64,000 bases of DNA from Saprospiraceae bacterium (lineage in GTDB: Bacteria > Bacteroidota > Bacteroidia > Chitinophagales > Saprospiraceae), in NCBI GenBank assembly GCA_016715985.1, contig JADJXD010000001.1:1054001-1118000 (forward strand), read 5' to 3'. Made by a program: the position numbers and the translations under genes. Each line of letters begins with the position of its first letter. The stretch's first letter is position 1. The notes below the pieces were generated by a model that saw nothing but the letters and a program-made list of their open reading frames with translations, did no database searches and was not told the origin of the DNA. This document shows, piece after piece, positions 28,293-36,826 of the stretch.

Positions 28293-28955
28293 TTATTTCT
28301 TGTCAGCTTTAACTGCAGACGTTTTAGGTGCCTTTACAGCTTTAGGTGCTTTTGCAACCGGTGATGCTTTTTTTACTTCTGCTTTTACAACAGGTTTTGT
28401 TGCCGCTTTAGGAGCTTTTGCTTCCGCAGTTTTTGCTGCAACTTTCGGAGCAGCAGTTTTTGCAACCGGTGCAGTTTTAACAGCTGCTTTGGCAACTGGT
28501 TTTGTCTCCGCTTTAGCTTTTGCAACCTTAGGAGCTGTAGTTTTTGCAGCAGGTGCAGCTTTAGCAACCGCTTTAGCTTTTGGAGCTTTCGCTGTGGCAG
28601 GTTTAGCAGCAGTAGTTTTAGTAGCAGTAGTTTTTGCAGATGCAATCGCTTCTAAAACTAAAACTGAATTATTGATACCTGCAAATGGAGAACTGATATA
28701 GTTGTCCGCAGAAAAATCATTCTCCCATCTCAATCCGTCGATCAGATATCTGAACTCATAACGGCCCGGCTTCAACTCAACTGTTGTGCTGAACTCTTTT
28801 TTACCTGCTTTCAATGTCTGTGCCTTGGAAGTATCCCAGTCATTAAAATCACCAAGTACCTGTACGTTTTTTGCTGATGGAGCTATGTCCAAAGGCAATG
28901 CAAATGTCACTTTGTAATTTGATTTTGTGTCTTGATATTTTTTTGTGATGCTCAT
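28293..28955 (-). CDS. Glycogen-binding (CBM48/AMPK-beta-like) domain with histone H1-like Lys/Ala/Pro tail
   Basis: 220 residues in two parts. Residues ~10-100 are an early-set/CBM48 fold like the AMP-activated kinase glycogen-binding domain (VTFALPLDIAPSAKNVQVLG, DFNDWDTSKAQTLKAGKKEF, LKPGRYEFRYLIDGLRWEND). Residues ~105-220 are made almost only of Ala, Lys, Pro, Thr and Val in AKTAAPKVAAK-type repeats, resembling bacterial histone H1-like tails. Isolated CBM48 proteins of about 100 residues are common in Bacteroidota; the long basic tail is the unusual part and could bind nucleic acid or acidic surfaces. There is no signal peptide, so it is cytoplasmic. A CAAAGGTA promoter match lies at 29060-29067. 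Confidence 0.82.
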   Translation of the reverse strand: MSITKKYQDTKSNYKVTFALPLDIAPSAKNVQVLGDFNDWDTSKAQTLKAGKKEFSTTVELKPGRYEFRYLIDGLRWENDFSADNYISSPFAGINNSVLVLEAIASAKTTATKTTAAKPATAKAPKAKAVAKAAPAAKTTAPKVAKAKAETKPVAKAAVKTAPVAKTAAPKVAAKTAEAKAPKAATKPVVKAEVKKASPVAKAPKAVKAPKTSAVKADKK

Positions 28956-29059
28956 GTCAAAATATTTAAAAATTCATTAATTAATTACTTTTCAATAAAA
29001 AACGGCAAAAACATTAAAAAGAAAGAAGGTTTTTTGTTTTGCCGATTCAAATAACGTCG

Positions 29060-29067
29060 CAAAGGTA
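29060..29067 (-). promoter_or_regulatory. -7 promoter element (CAAAGGTA on plus strand)
   Basis: Reverse complement TACCTTTG matches TAnnTTTG, 105 bp upstream of the CBM48 gene. Confidence 0.4.
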
Positions 29068-29163
29068 CAATATAATATCTCTTCGTATTACCGTTAAACA
29101 GATTTTAACAATAATTAACAATATAAAATTGGGATATTGCAAAATTATATTTGCATATAAAAA

Positions 29164-29733
29164 TCAGAAATGTGTAATATACTCTTCAACAATAGCCGGA
29201 AAATGAGAATATTCCAATTGGTGAACAGCTGCTGCTATATCTTTTGCTGTCATATCAGGAGATATTAAAGTTGTGTAAGCAGCTAATTTTTTTCCTCTAT
29301 CATATTCTTCATTCACTAAATGGATGGTAATACCTGTTTCCTTTTCCCCTGCTGCTACGACCGCTTCATGTACTTTCATTCCATACATTCCTTTCCCCCC
29401 GTATTTGGGCAATAATGAAGGGTGAATATTGATTATTCTGTTTTCAAAGTTTTCAATAAGATCAACAGGAATCTTACGTAGAAAACCTGCCAAAACTATA
29501 AATGAGACATCATACTCTTTTAACACATCAATCAGAAATGTTGCATTTTCCATTTGGGCGTTCGTAAAAACCAAAACCGGAACACCCAGGTTTTCAGCAC
29601 GTATAATTACTCCGGCATCCGGACGATTAGTGACGACAAGGGATACTCTTATGGAAGGATGATCTTCAAAATATTTTATAAGATTTTCAGCGTTTGTTCC
29701 GGAGCCTGAAGCAAATATGGCTATGTGATTCAT
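29164..29733 (-). CDS. purN: Phosphoribosylglycinamide formyltransferase
   Basis: About 189 residues from the ATG at 29733; an in-frame TTG three codons earlier is less likely, because the family starts MNHIAIFASGSGTN. Transfers a formyl group from 10-formyl-tetrahydrofolate to GAR in purine synthesis. Visible motifs are the phosphate-binding SGSGTNAENLI, the formyl-transferase loop INIHPSLLPKYGGKGMYG with the catalytic Asn and His, and GITIHLVNEEYDRG carrying the conserved Asp. Full length for the family. It stands alone. Confidence 0.95.
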   Translation of the reverse strand: MNHIAIFASGSGTNAENLIKYFEDHPSIRVSLVVTNRPDAGVIIRAENLGVPVLVFTNAQMENATFLIDVLKEYDVSFIVLAGFLRKIPVDLIENFENRIINIHPSLLPKYGGKGMYGMKVHEAVVAAGEKETGITIHLVNEEYDRGKKLAAYTTLISPDMTAKDIAAAVHQLEYSHFPAIVEEYITHF

Positions 29734-29995
29734 GAAGTTCAATTATATTAAATCAGTATTCAGAGATAAGTGCTACAGTAATGAAGTAAGTACTTAATAA
29801 AACGAAGTATATTATTTTCAAAATCAAGGCGAAAAACATATTTATGCGATTTAAGCATAGCTTAATGAATGCCCACAGGTGACAAGCATAGATACCGCAT
29901 GCGGGTGGGCTGCGCAGTAGCTATGGCGAAGCTTTTCAACGATGATATTGGGAATAAGATCAATTTTTATAGGTATTTATTTTGTTCTAGAAGCA
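29734..29995. other. Spacer with a short GC-richer patch
   Basis: No gene. Bases 29870-29935 (gcatgcgggtgggctgcgca and flanks) are richer in GC than the surroundings. The aaatcaaggcgaa word at about 29821-29833 echoes the ttcgccttga word at ~9650, suggesting degenerate dispersed repeat material. Confidence 0.4.
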
Positions 29996-30913
29996 CTAGT
30001 TCAGCAAACTGTATTTTTCTCTTTTATTAGGGTCTATGCCTACCATAATAGAAGAAACTTTTGTTTTTTGGCCTTTGTCGCCCACTTTAAAAATTTCCAC
30101 AATTTCATCCTTTTTGGAGTCACTGAACATCTGAAGCAACATCGTATTCGGATATTCAACATTAGCTTGTCCTATTGCGGTGACAGCACTCATCATAACT
30201 GCCCGGCTTCTGTCAGGCTCTTCGTACATTTTATCAAGTGACAATCTGTGATAATCATAAAACGCCTGTCTGAACTGTCGCATTCTGGGATTCAATAAAT
30301 TTTCTACCAACCAAAATCTGTTTCTTCTGGAGATCTGATCATTTTTCCACCCTTCATCTCTGACAGTATTGGAGGGCAAAGAGTTAATAAGTTCCTGTGC
30401 TTTATTAAACTGAGCATCACCCCCGTTAAGACTGAACGAGTCATCATCAAATCCAATAATCACATAAGCATAGTAACTCAAAATAGCAGACAGGTTGTCA
30501 TAAAAAACATTTGAAGTCTTCAGTAATGGTTGAATCCCCGTAAAATTAAAGGTTATATTTTTATCGATTATATTAATCATGGGACTTTCGTAAGTAGAAT
30601 GAAACACAGGCCTTCCGGTTTGAAGGATCATTTCTGCCTGATACACGTTAGGGGTCGGTTCAGCAGCAATGGTAATCTGAATAGTTCCGTTAATTTTTTC
30701 ATGTGGTGCATACTCTTCTTCCGTCCATCGCGTTGTATTCATAAATTCACGGATATTGCTCTCTAATTCTTTAAACAGACTAGGATCCACGGTGAAAGAA
30801 GTCTGAACAACTACTTTTACACTCATATTTAATTCCTGAGCTGCTACTTTAATATTAACTAAACTAACCATCAAAACGATGGGTAAAAGGGATACATAAA
30901 TTTTTTTTATCAT
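29996..30913 (-). CDS. porD: DUF4835 family protein, PorD-like T9SS-associated
   Basis: 305 residues with a signal peptide (LLPIVLMVSLVNIKVAAQ) and the DUF4835 pattern (ELNMSVKVVVQT...FKELESNIREFMNTTRWTEE...FNFTGIQPLLKTSNVFYDNL...LSYYAYVIIGFDDDSF...). DUF4835 proteins are found in Bacteroidota next to coaBC and are linked to type IX secretion as PorD. It is last in the bamD-rpoZ-coaBC operon, 8 bp after coaBC. The role in secretion is known only by association; the domain itself is recognised with fair confidence. Confidence 0.82.
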   Translation of the reverse strand: MIKKIYVSLLPIVLMVSLVNIKVAAQELNMSVKVVVQTSFTVDPSLFKELESNIREFMNTTRWTEEEYAPHEKINGTIQITIAAEPTPNVYQAEMILQTGRPVFHSTYESPMINIIDKNITFNFTGIQPLLKTSNVFYDNLSAILSYYAYVIIGFDDDSFSLNGGDAQFNKAQELINSLPSNTVRDEGWKNDQISRRNRFWLVENLLNPRMRQFRQAFYDYHRLSLDKMYEEPDRSRAVMMSAVTAIGQANVEYPNTMLLQMFSDSKKDEIVEIFKVGDKGQKTKVSSIMVGIDPNKREKYSLLN

Positions 30914-30921
30914 AATGCTTT

Positions 30922-32127
30922 CTATTTGAATGCAACAATTTTATTAACAATGTCTTCGGCGATCTCCGCTTTCAACTTTAATGGAAACTCAAAATATTCA
31001 CCATTTCTGTTATAAATACAAATTTTATTGGTGTCATGCTGAAAACCTGCTCCTTCGTCTTTTAATGAATTGAGAACGATTAAATCCAGATTTTTCTTGT
31101 GTAATTTCGATAAAGCATTTTCTTTTTCATCATTTGTCTCCAATGCAAAGCCTATTAAAATCTGACCCGGTCTTTTTATTTTACCACAGGATGCAGCTAT
31201 ATCTTTAGTTTTTACAAGCTTCAATTCCCAGTCAATATCAGATTTTTTTATTTTGTCTTCCGAAAATTTTTCAACTTTATAGTCCGCAACTGCTGCTGCA
31301 AATATCAATATATCAGCTTTTTCTTCATATAGCATGACTTCATTGTACATGTCATCAGCCGATTCTACTCTTACGATATTAACTTGCGGAGAGACTGTTG
31401 AAATTTCTTTTGTGACAGGTCCCGAGATGACAGTAACATGGGCACCCCTTTGGGCACACTCTTCTGCCAATGCAAATCCCATTTTTCCGCTACTTCTGTT
31501 ACCTATAAAGCGGACAGGATCAATCGATTCAAACGTCGGACCTGCTGTGATCAGGACATTTTTACCTTTCAAATCCTGAACTTTACTGAAATACTGATTC
31601 AAAAAAATAATTATTTCTTCCGGTTCGGCCATCCTGCCCATCCCTACCAGACCACTTGCAAGTTCTCCGAAACCAACATTGATGATATGATTTCCATAAG
31701 ACCTTAAACTTTCGATATTCCGGACAGTAGAAGGGTGAATCCACATATCCAGATCCATAGCAGGGGCAATAAATACAGGACATTTTGCAGAAAGATAACA
31801 CGCTGTCAGCATATTGTCGGCAATGCCGTTGGCCATCTTAGCGAGGGTAGTCGCGGTGGCTGGTGCTACAATCATAGCATCAGCCCATAAACCGGATTCG
31901 ACATGATTGTGCCATCCTGTTTCATCAGAAATATCTGTAAAAACTGTATTTCCCGATAAGGTAGAAAGAGTAAGGGGTGTAACAAAGGTAGTAGCAGACG
32001 GCGTCATTACCACCTTTACTTCACATCCGGATTTGATCAGTATTCTGCATAAAAAAACTGCTTTGTAAGCAGCAATACTACCACTGATACAAAGCAGGAT
32101 TTTTTTACCGGTAAGCTGTGAAGTCAT
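30922..32127 (-). CDS. coaBC: Bifunctional phosphopantothenoylcysteine decarboxylase / phosphopantothenate-cysteine ligase
   Basis: 401 residues catalysing two successive steps of coenzyme A synthesis. The N-terminal CoaC flavoprotein half (~1-180) shows SGSIAAYKAVFLCRIL, the His-containing WHNHVESGLWADAMIVAPAT, and PAMDLDMW in place of the usual PAMNxxMW. The C-terminal CoaB half shows ITAGPTFESIDPVRFIGNRS, SSGKMGFALAEE and the Lys-rich KIKKSDIDWELKLVKT loop. It lies between rpoZ (12 bp gap) and the DUF4835 gene, the usual Bacteroidota order. Confidence 0.95.
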   Translation of the reverse strand: MTSQLTGKKILLCISGSIAAYKAVFLCRILIKSGCEVKVVMTPSATTFVTPLTLSTLSGNTVFTDISDETGWHNHVESGLWADAMIVAPATATTLAKMANGIADNMLTACYLSAKCPVFIAPAMDLDMWIHPSTVRNIESLRSYGNHIINVGFGELASGLVGMGRMAEPEEIIIFLNQYFSKVQDLKGKNVLITAGPTFESIDPVRFIGNRSSGKMGFALAEECAQRGAHVTVISGPVTKEISTVSPQVNIVRVESADDMYNEVMLYEEKADILIFAAAVADYKVEKFSEDKIKKSDIDWELKLVKTKDIAASCGKIKRPGQILIGFALETNDEKENALSKLHKKNLDLIVLNSLKDEGAGFQHDTNKICIYNRNGEYFEFPLKLKAEIAEDIVNKIVAFK

Positions 32128-32139
32128 CAGCGTCAGTAA

Positions 32140-32490
32140 TCAATATATGTCTTCAGAAGATGGGACTCTTTCGATATATTCAAAAGTCAATTTCCCTTGT
32201 ATAAACTCTTCTGTCGCAATCGTAACAGGGTTTGGAAGCCTTTCATAAAACTTGCTTATTTCAATCTGCTCTTTGTTTTCCAGAATTTCTTCTATCGTTT
32301 CTGAAGTAGAAGCAAATTCCTCAAGCTTATTATGCAGCTCATTTTTAAGCTCAGCAGAGATCTGCTCTGCTCTTTTTGTAATCACAGTAAGAGACTCGTA
32401 GATGTTACCTGTTTGTTTTGCAAGTGTCTTAATATCTCTTGCTTTAACATTAGCGTCCACACCTTGTACTTTAGATTTAATATCTGTCAT
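32140..32490 (-). CDS. rpoZ: DNA-directed RNA polymerase omega subunit (Rpb6-like, Bacteroidota type)
   Basis: 116 residues. The core TGNIYESLTVITKRAEQISAE resembles the omega/Rpb6 helix that latches onto the beta' subunit, and the sequence has the extended form usual in Bacteroidota. The start codon overlaps the stop of bamD by 4 bp, and coaBC follows, a conserved operon. Divergence from proteobacterial omega makes the name rest partly on gene order. Confidence 0.85.
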   Translation of the reverse strand: MTDIKSKVQGVDANVKARDIKTLAKQTGNIYESLTVITKRAEQISAELKNELHNKLEEFASTSETIEEILENKEQIEISKFYERLPNPVTIATEEFIQGKLTFEYIERVPSSEDIY

Positions 32491-33287
32491 GCTTTAAATT
32501 TTTTTAATTGTTTCTGTGCATCATTGAACAAATTCATTGCTTCTTTGCTGAATCTTGATTCCGGATGCTTTTTTACAAATTGATTATAATGTAATATCGT
32601 TTCTTCAAATCTCTCCTGTTGCTTTTCATACACACTGTTTTCAGCCAGAATATACCCTGATTTTAGTATCAGAAAACGTACTTCCTCCAATCGCTTAGAC
32701 TCCGGAAAATCTTTCAATGTATTCTGAAAGGATGTCATTGCTGCCTGATACTGCCCTATTTTAAAGTACAGATTTCCCTGCTCAAAGGATTTTTGCTCCA
32801 GTTTGGCTCTCAACTGGTCAATCATTGAATTGGCTAATTGAGCTCTTTCTGTATCGGGATATTGATTAATAAATTGCTCGAAGCCTTCTATTGCTTTAAT
32901 AGTATTGGTCTGATCGAGTTTGTAATTGGGTGACAATCTGAAATTTGAATATGCTGCCATATATTCAGATTCTTCTTTATTACCACTATTGGAAAAAGTG
33001 CCTGAATAATTCTTAAAATAGGTGGATGCTAAAATAAAGTCTCCAGTATAATAATGAGCATATGCGTATCTGAAAAACAAATCCTCCGCTTCCTGCCTTC
33101 CCCTATAGAACTGAATGACAATATCGTACAATGAAATGGCCTTGTCATACTCCTTATTATCATAGTATTTGTTGGCTTCTTTGTATATTTTTTCAGGATT
33201 ATTACTTGTCCTGAGTGCTTCAAATTCTGACTTGCACGAGCTCAAAAGGACAACCCATAAAATGATAAAAATGTTAAAATATTTCAT
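32487..33287 (-). CDS. bamD: Outer membrane assembly lipoprotein BamD
   Basis: 266 residues with a lipoprotein signal (IFIILWVVLLSSCKSEFE, lipid Cys at about 19), followed by tetratricopeptide repeats (AISLYDIVIQFYRGRQEAED, ASTYFKNYSGTF, AMTSFQNTLKDFPESKRLEE, FVKKHPESRFSKEAMNLF). BamD is the essential lipoprotein partner of BamA in folding outer-membrane beta-barrels. First gene of an operon with rpoZ, coaBC and porD. A CAAAAATA element (-7 type) lies only 8 bp before the ATG, suggesting a very short leader. Confidence 0.93.
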   Translation of the reverse strand: MKYFNIFIILWVVLLSSCKSEFEALRTSNNPEKIYKEANKYYDNKEYDKAISLYDIVIQFYRGRQEAEDLFFRYAYAHYYTGDFILASTYFKNYSGTFSNSGNKEESEYMAAYSNFRLSPNYKLDQTNTIKAIEGFEQFINQYPDTERAQLANSMIDQLRAKLEQKSFEQGNLYFKIGQYQAAMTSFQNTLKDFPESKRLEEVRFLILKSGYILAENSVYEKQQERFEETILHYNQFVKKHPESRFSKEAMNLFNDAQKQLKKFKA

Positions 33288-33603
33288 AAGGCCGCAAAAA
33301 TAAGATTTTTTACTGATTTAAGAGTAATTTTTAGTTGATTTAATTATTGAATGCTAACGACAGAAAATACTAAAATGTTGCTATTAAAGTTTTTAAAAGC
33401 TTGAAGCATTAAATAATAAATAAAGTAGCAGCTATCCGAAGCTGTGTAAAATTAAGAGGGATGGTTATTGTTTTTGTTGCATCACCCCGAAAACATAAAT
33501 TACAAGATGTTAAAATTTCAATAAATACATTCAATTAATAATTGTATATACAAATAATCTTTACTTTTACAGTCATTATTAAAATTCATTAAACAAATTT
33601 ACC
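33288..33603. other. Divergent promoter region bamD / Cys-rich gene
   Basis: AT-rich, no gene. CAAAAATA at 33295-33302 is a minus-strand -7 match for the bamD operon. Nothing else stands out. Confidence 0.4.
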
Positions 33604-34071
33604 ATGAAGCAAATCATTTTATTTTTCTCTTTTGTTTTATTAGCGGGTGTAACTGCAAATGCACAGGCATGTTCTAAATCCGCATCGGCTTCCAAGTCTT
33701 GCTGTATGTCTAAAAAGACTGCTTCAGCTACTCAGACTGAAGGAACAACTATGGCAACATTCGCTGCTGCTGACGCAGCATTAGTAAACAATGAAAATGT
33801 TACAAAAAGAACTTGCGAGATTTCAGGTGCTACCAGCTATTATCAAAAATCTGTTTGTGCAACATCAGGAACAGTTTCTTGGGAAGAAGTAGAATTTGAT
33901 ACAAATACAAAACAATTTACTAAAGTAGCTTCTGCAAGCATGGAGAAAGATCCTGCAACTGGCGAAAAAGTAAAAACTGAAGGTAAAGCATGCTGCAAAG
34001 GAAAAAGTGCTAAAGCTTGTGCCGGAAAAACGGAAGGTAAAGCATGTGCTAAGAAAGAAGGGGCAGAATAA
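33604..34071 (+). CDS. Secreted Cys/Lys/Ala-rich protein, unknown function
   Basis: 155 residues with a signal peptide (MKQIILFFSFVLLAGVTANAQ). The mature protein has a Cys cluster early (ACSKSASASKSCCMSKK), a middle domain with two Cys (RTCEISGATSYYQKSVCATS), and a tail of two imperfect repeats around KTEGKAC (KTEGKACCKGKSAKACAG, KTEGKACAKK). About ten Cys in a periplasmic or extracellular setting suggest metal or thiol chemistry, but no known metal-binding family is recognised. Monocistronic, with its own terminator. Confidence 0.65.
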   Translation: MKQIILFFSFVLLAGVTANAQACSKSASASKSCCMSKKTASATQTEGTTMATFAAADAALVNNENVTKRTCEISGATSYYQKSVCATSGTVSWEEVEFDTNTKQFTKVASASMEKDPATGEKVKTEGKACCKGKSAKACAGKTEGKACAKKEGAE

Positions 34072-34095
34072 GGATTTCTCAAAACAGATATAAAA

Positions 34096-34132
34096 AAAGT
34101 CTTTGTCGATTGAGTTGGCAAAGGCTTTTTTT
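34096..34132 (+). terminator. Rho-independent terminator of the Cys-rich gene
   Basis: agtctttgtc / gattgagt / tggcaaaggct stem of about 10 pairs (with G-U pairs) followed by eight T residues, about 25 bp after the stop codon. Confidence 0.82.
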
Positions 34133-34629
34133 TATTTCATGAATTTGAACTGCATAAGTTGTTTAATGGTTGGAATAAATTTTAAGGATTTGCGTAAATT
34201 ACAATTTTTCTACATTAAAATATCAGTGCATCCCTTTACCCCTGCCCGACTTAGTCTACCGTTTACAATATTCAGACAACTACAAATGAGTTGCACATTA
34301 CATTGACGTAAGTATAATTACAAAAAGGAAGTCTTTAGTCCCAACAAACCCCGTTGTTGTTGATATACCTTCAGGCTGGGAAGCGCAGAAGGAACATCAA
34401 CAACAACTGCAATGAATTCCCAAAAAATAGAGCCGGAAAAAACGCCCCCCAGACGAAGGCTGCACTTAAGACCATTTCAAAATACAAAATATCTGCAATA
34501 TTTTATACTCATACTTGATTACTGGTCTAACCTGATTGTAATTAACTCTATACAAACTTGAAGGAAGTTGAAAGAGCTTAATTGGTTTTTGAAATTTAAC
34601 GAGTTAATGATGTTTATGAAAAGCTTTTT
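34133..34629. other. Spacer with dispersed repeat remnants and a hairpin
   Basis: No gene. 34227-34256 (tgcatcccttta then cccctgcccgact) is a reverse-orientation match to the end of the GC-rich palindromic element at 5 kb. 34256-34267 reads ctaccgtttaca, identical to part of the IS end at 41.4 kb. A hairpin follows at 34353-34407. Confidence 0.5.
34353..34407. repeat. Imperfect hairpin with gttgttgttgat / atcaacaacaac arms
   Basis: 12-bp arms plus an inner ccttc/gaagg pair enclose ctgggaagcgcagaaggaac. The loop region is nearly the same as sequence at about 9815-9836, so the loop belongs to a dispersed repeat while the 9.8 kb copy lacks the arms. There is no T run, so it is not an obvious terminator. 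Confidence 0.45.
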
Positions 34630-35634
34630 TTACCTTTCAATAGCAATGCTGGGCTTCAGATACCAGGCATCCCGGGTAAATTTCTTTCGCATACTTATCA
34701 TAGAATCCGTCAGATCACTCTCATTGCATTCAAAGGTCATCCCTACCCTCGTCAATCCGTTGTTTTCCTGAGAAAAAGGGACATAGCCGGCTTTTTCAAC
34801 TTTTTGCAGCATTTTTTGAGCGTTTCCGTCATTCGAAAATGCACCTACTATGATGATACACTCTCCAGTTTGGTTATTGTTTTGCTTTTCCGGCACTAAA
34901 CCAGATGCGTCCACTTTGTTTGCTTCAGAGGCTGTATCGCTTCCAATCGGGTCAATGATTTTTGTTTCATTATCTATCAAATCCCCTTCTTCAACCTGAA
35001 GTGATTTGATGGAAGAATTGGTTTCATTTTCGGAATGTAAGTTTTCGTTGCTATTACAACTCATATATCTTAAACTCAATAAAAGAAGTGTAAAAAAAAT
35101 AGCCGTCAAAGGTAATATCATGTCCCTTAATTGGATTGAAATACCTTCCCCTTTCCTGATCGGGCTTGTAAAAACAGATGGAGTACCTGCCTGTACCGAC
35201 TTATTTCTGGGGTGATTCAACGGAACTGGTGTTGTCTCAACTTTTTCCAAACCCCAATAATCTCCATTGGCAAAATTGACATCAGGCAGAAATTGCACCA
35301 CATTGTTTTCCAAAATCAATTTGCCCACTCCGGATAATTCGCAAAATCCCTCAGAGTTTATGATTGACAAAATATGATTTATATTTATTGAATCAATCCC
35401 GCCGGAAATATCCTGCCTGTATCCTGACCTTTGATATAACTGATTCAGGTCATAATGATGATCGTAGGAGTCATCGAACAGAATTTTCTGGAAAGGTGGA
35501 TATAAAAAGTCACGGTGTGAAGAAAAAAAAGCACTTTCTGTCACTTTACGAAATGTCCCAAGACCCGGCACAGATACTGCCCCAAATCTGCCCAACAACA
35601 GGCCGATATTCGAAAATTGGTCTTTTTGCAACAT
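34630..35634 (-). CDS. HU-like (CCDC81-type) and SPOR domain membrane protein
   Basis: 334 residues. The N-terminal ~130 residues hold tandem HU/CCDC81-like prokaryotic domains (LLGRFGAVSVPGLGTFRKV, then ILSIINSEGFCELSGVGKLI). One membrane helix follows at ~180-198 (ILPLTAIFFTLLLLSLRYM), then an acidic linker and a C-terminal SPOR domain (CIIIVGAFSNDGNAQKMLQK...AWYLKPSI) that binds denuded septal peptidoglycan. Such fusions are a Bacteroidota hallmark and are thought to link division-site peptidoglycan to the cell interior. The topology puts HU-like domains in the cytoplasm. Solitary gene. Confidence 0.82.
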   Translation of the reverse strand: MLQKDQFSNIGLLLGRFGAVSVPGLGTFRKVTESAFFSSHRDFLYPPFQKILFDDSYDHHYDLNQLYQRSGYRQDISGGIDSININHILSIINSEGFCELSGVGKLILENNVVQFLPDVNFANGDYWGLEKVETTPVPLNHPRNKSVQAGTPSVFTSPIRKGEGISIQLRDMILPLTAIFFTLLLLSLRYMSCNSNENLHSENETNSSIKSLQVEEGDLIDNETKIIDPIGSDTASEANKVDASGLVPEKQNNNQTGECIIIVGAFSNDGNAQKMLQKVEKAGYVPFSQENNGLTRVGMTFECNESDLTDSMISMRKKFTRDAWYLKPSIAIER

Positions 35635-35840
35635 TAATTATTTACGTAGGTGACATATAAATTGTCCACTTCATGAAAGTTAATGAAATAATTATGCCAA
35701 AATTAAAGCTTTTACTTAATTGTGATAAAAAAAACAATACCGATGCATATTTTTGTGCAATATCTTTAAATTTTCAAAATGAATCTTTTTTATTTCAACC
35801 TTAATAACAATGGACTTATCGTCTGTAAATGTTTATTTTA

Positions 35841-36824
35841 ATGAATAAAATCAGACTGCTTTCCAATACTGTAATTATTTATATGCTGCTTGCTCTCATC
35901 TGGTGGTCAGTACTATTGACCAGAAATAATCAGGAACTGATGGAAGCAAAAATTTCTGTCATGCAGGAAAACTATAATAAAATATATAACGTACAGAAAT
36001 TTGATATTACTACCCTACCCGAATATCAGGCTTTGGTAGCTAAATCACAAAGAAAACGAACCATGATCCTGGGGGAAGGAATGGTATTCGGTATTATGCT
36101 GATCATCGGAATATATCTGATCCAACGCTCCTATTTCAAAGAAGTGGAATCAACCGTAAAGCAAAAAAATTTCCTGCTCGCCATTACACATGAACTCAAG
36201 TCACCTATTGCAGCAATAAATCTTATTATTCAGACACTTCAAAAAAGGAAACTGAATGAAAATCAAATGGCAGAACTTTATCAAAACGCTCTTTCAGAAA
36301 GCACCAGACTGGAAAAACTCATCAACAACCTTTTGTTTACTACCAAAATAAATATTGAATATCATTATAATTTTGAGAAAACCAATCTATCAGAATTGTT
36401 AGAACAATATACTGAAAAGTTTCGCTTTCAATATCCGGATATCCATCTTCACACATCAATAGAAAAGGAGCTGATCGGAATGGTAGATAAAGAATCTTTT
36501 GTTTCAGTGGTCAATAATCTGCTGGAAAATGCTTACAAGTACTCCGGCGAAAATAAACATGTAGAAATAAGTCTTCAATCCCAAAACAATCTTTTGAACA
36601 TGACAGTTAAAGACCGGGGGTTCGGAATACCGAATAAAGAACAACGGAAAGTATTCCAGCAATTTTACCGCGTAGGAAATGAAGAAACCCGCAGAACGAA
36701 AGGAACCGGTTTAGGTTTGTATATTGTACAAAAAATAGTTAAAGCACATAAAGGCAAAATCAGAATTCTAAACAACATACCAAATGGTTCTATTTTTGAA
36801 ATTACTTTTCCTTTAAAAACATAA
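35841..36824 (+). CDS. Sensor histidine kinase
   Basis: About 327 residues from the ATG at 35841 (an in-frame ATG at 35829 adds four). Two membrane helices (~8-25 and ~80-97) flank a ~50-residue periplasmic stretch. HisKA has the phospho-acceptor His in LAITHELKSPIAAINL, then HATPase with N box NNLLENAYKYS, G1 DRGFGIPNKE and G2 GTGLGLYIVQKIV. The periplasmic part is too small to suggest a ligand. The cognate OmpR-type regulator starts 2 bp after the stop, so the pair is cotranscribed and probably translationally coupled. Confidence 0.93.
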   Translation: MNKIRLLSNTVIIYMLLALIWWSVLLTRNNQELMEAKISVMQENYNKIYNVQKFDITTLPEYQALVAKSQRKRTMILGEGMVFGIMLIIGIYLIQRSYFKEVESTVKQKNFLLAITHELKSPIAAINLIIQTLQKRKLNENQMAELYQNALSESTRLEKLINNLLFTTKINIEYHYNFEKTNLSELLEQYTEKFRFQYPDIHLHTSIEKELIGMVDKESFVSVVNNLLENAYKYSGENKHVEISLQSQNNLLNMTVKDRGFGIPNKEQRKVFQQFYRVGNEETRRTKGTGLGLYIVQKIVKAHKGKIRILNNIPNGSIFEITFPLKT

Positions 36825-36826
36825 TA

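Noticed and set aside
28300..28701. A 133-residue Ala/Phe-rich frame on the plus strand and an 86-residue Leu/Lys-rich frame on the minus strand
   Set aside because: Both are shadows of the Ala/Lys repeat tail of the CBM48 protein; the repeated codons keep other frames open.
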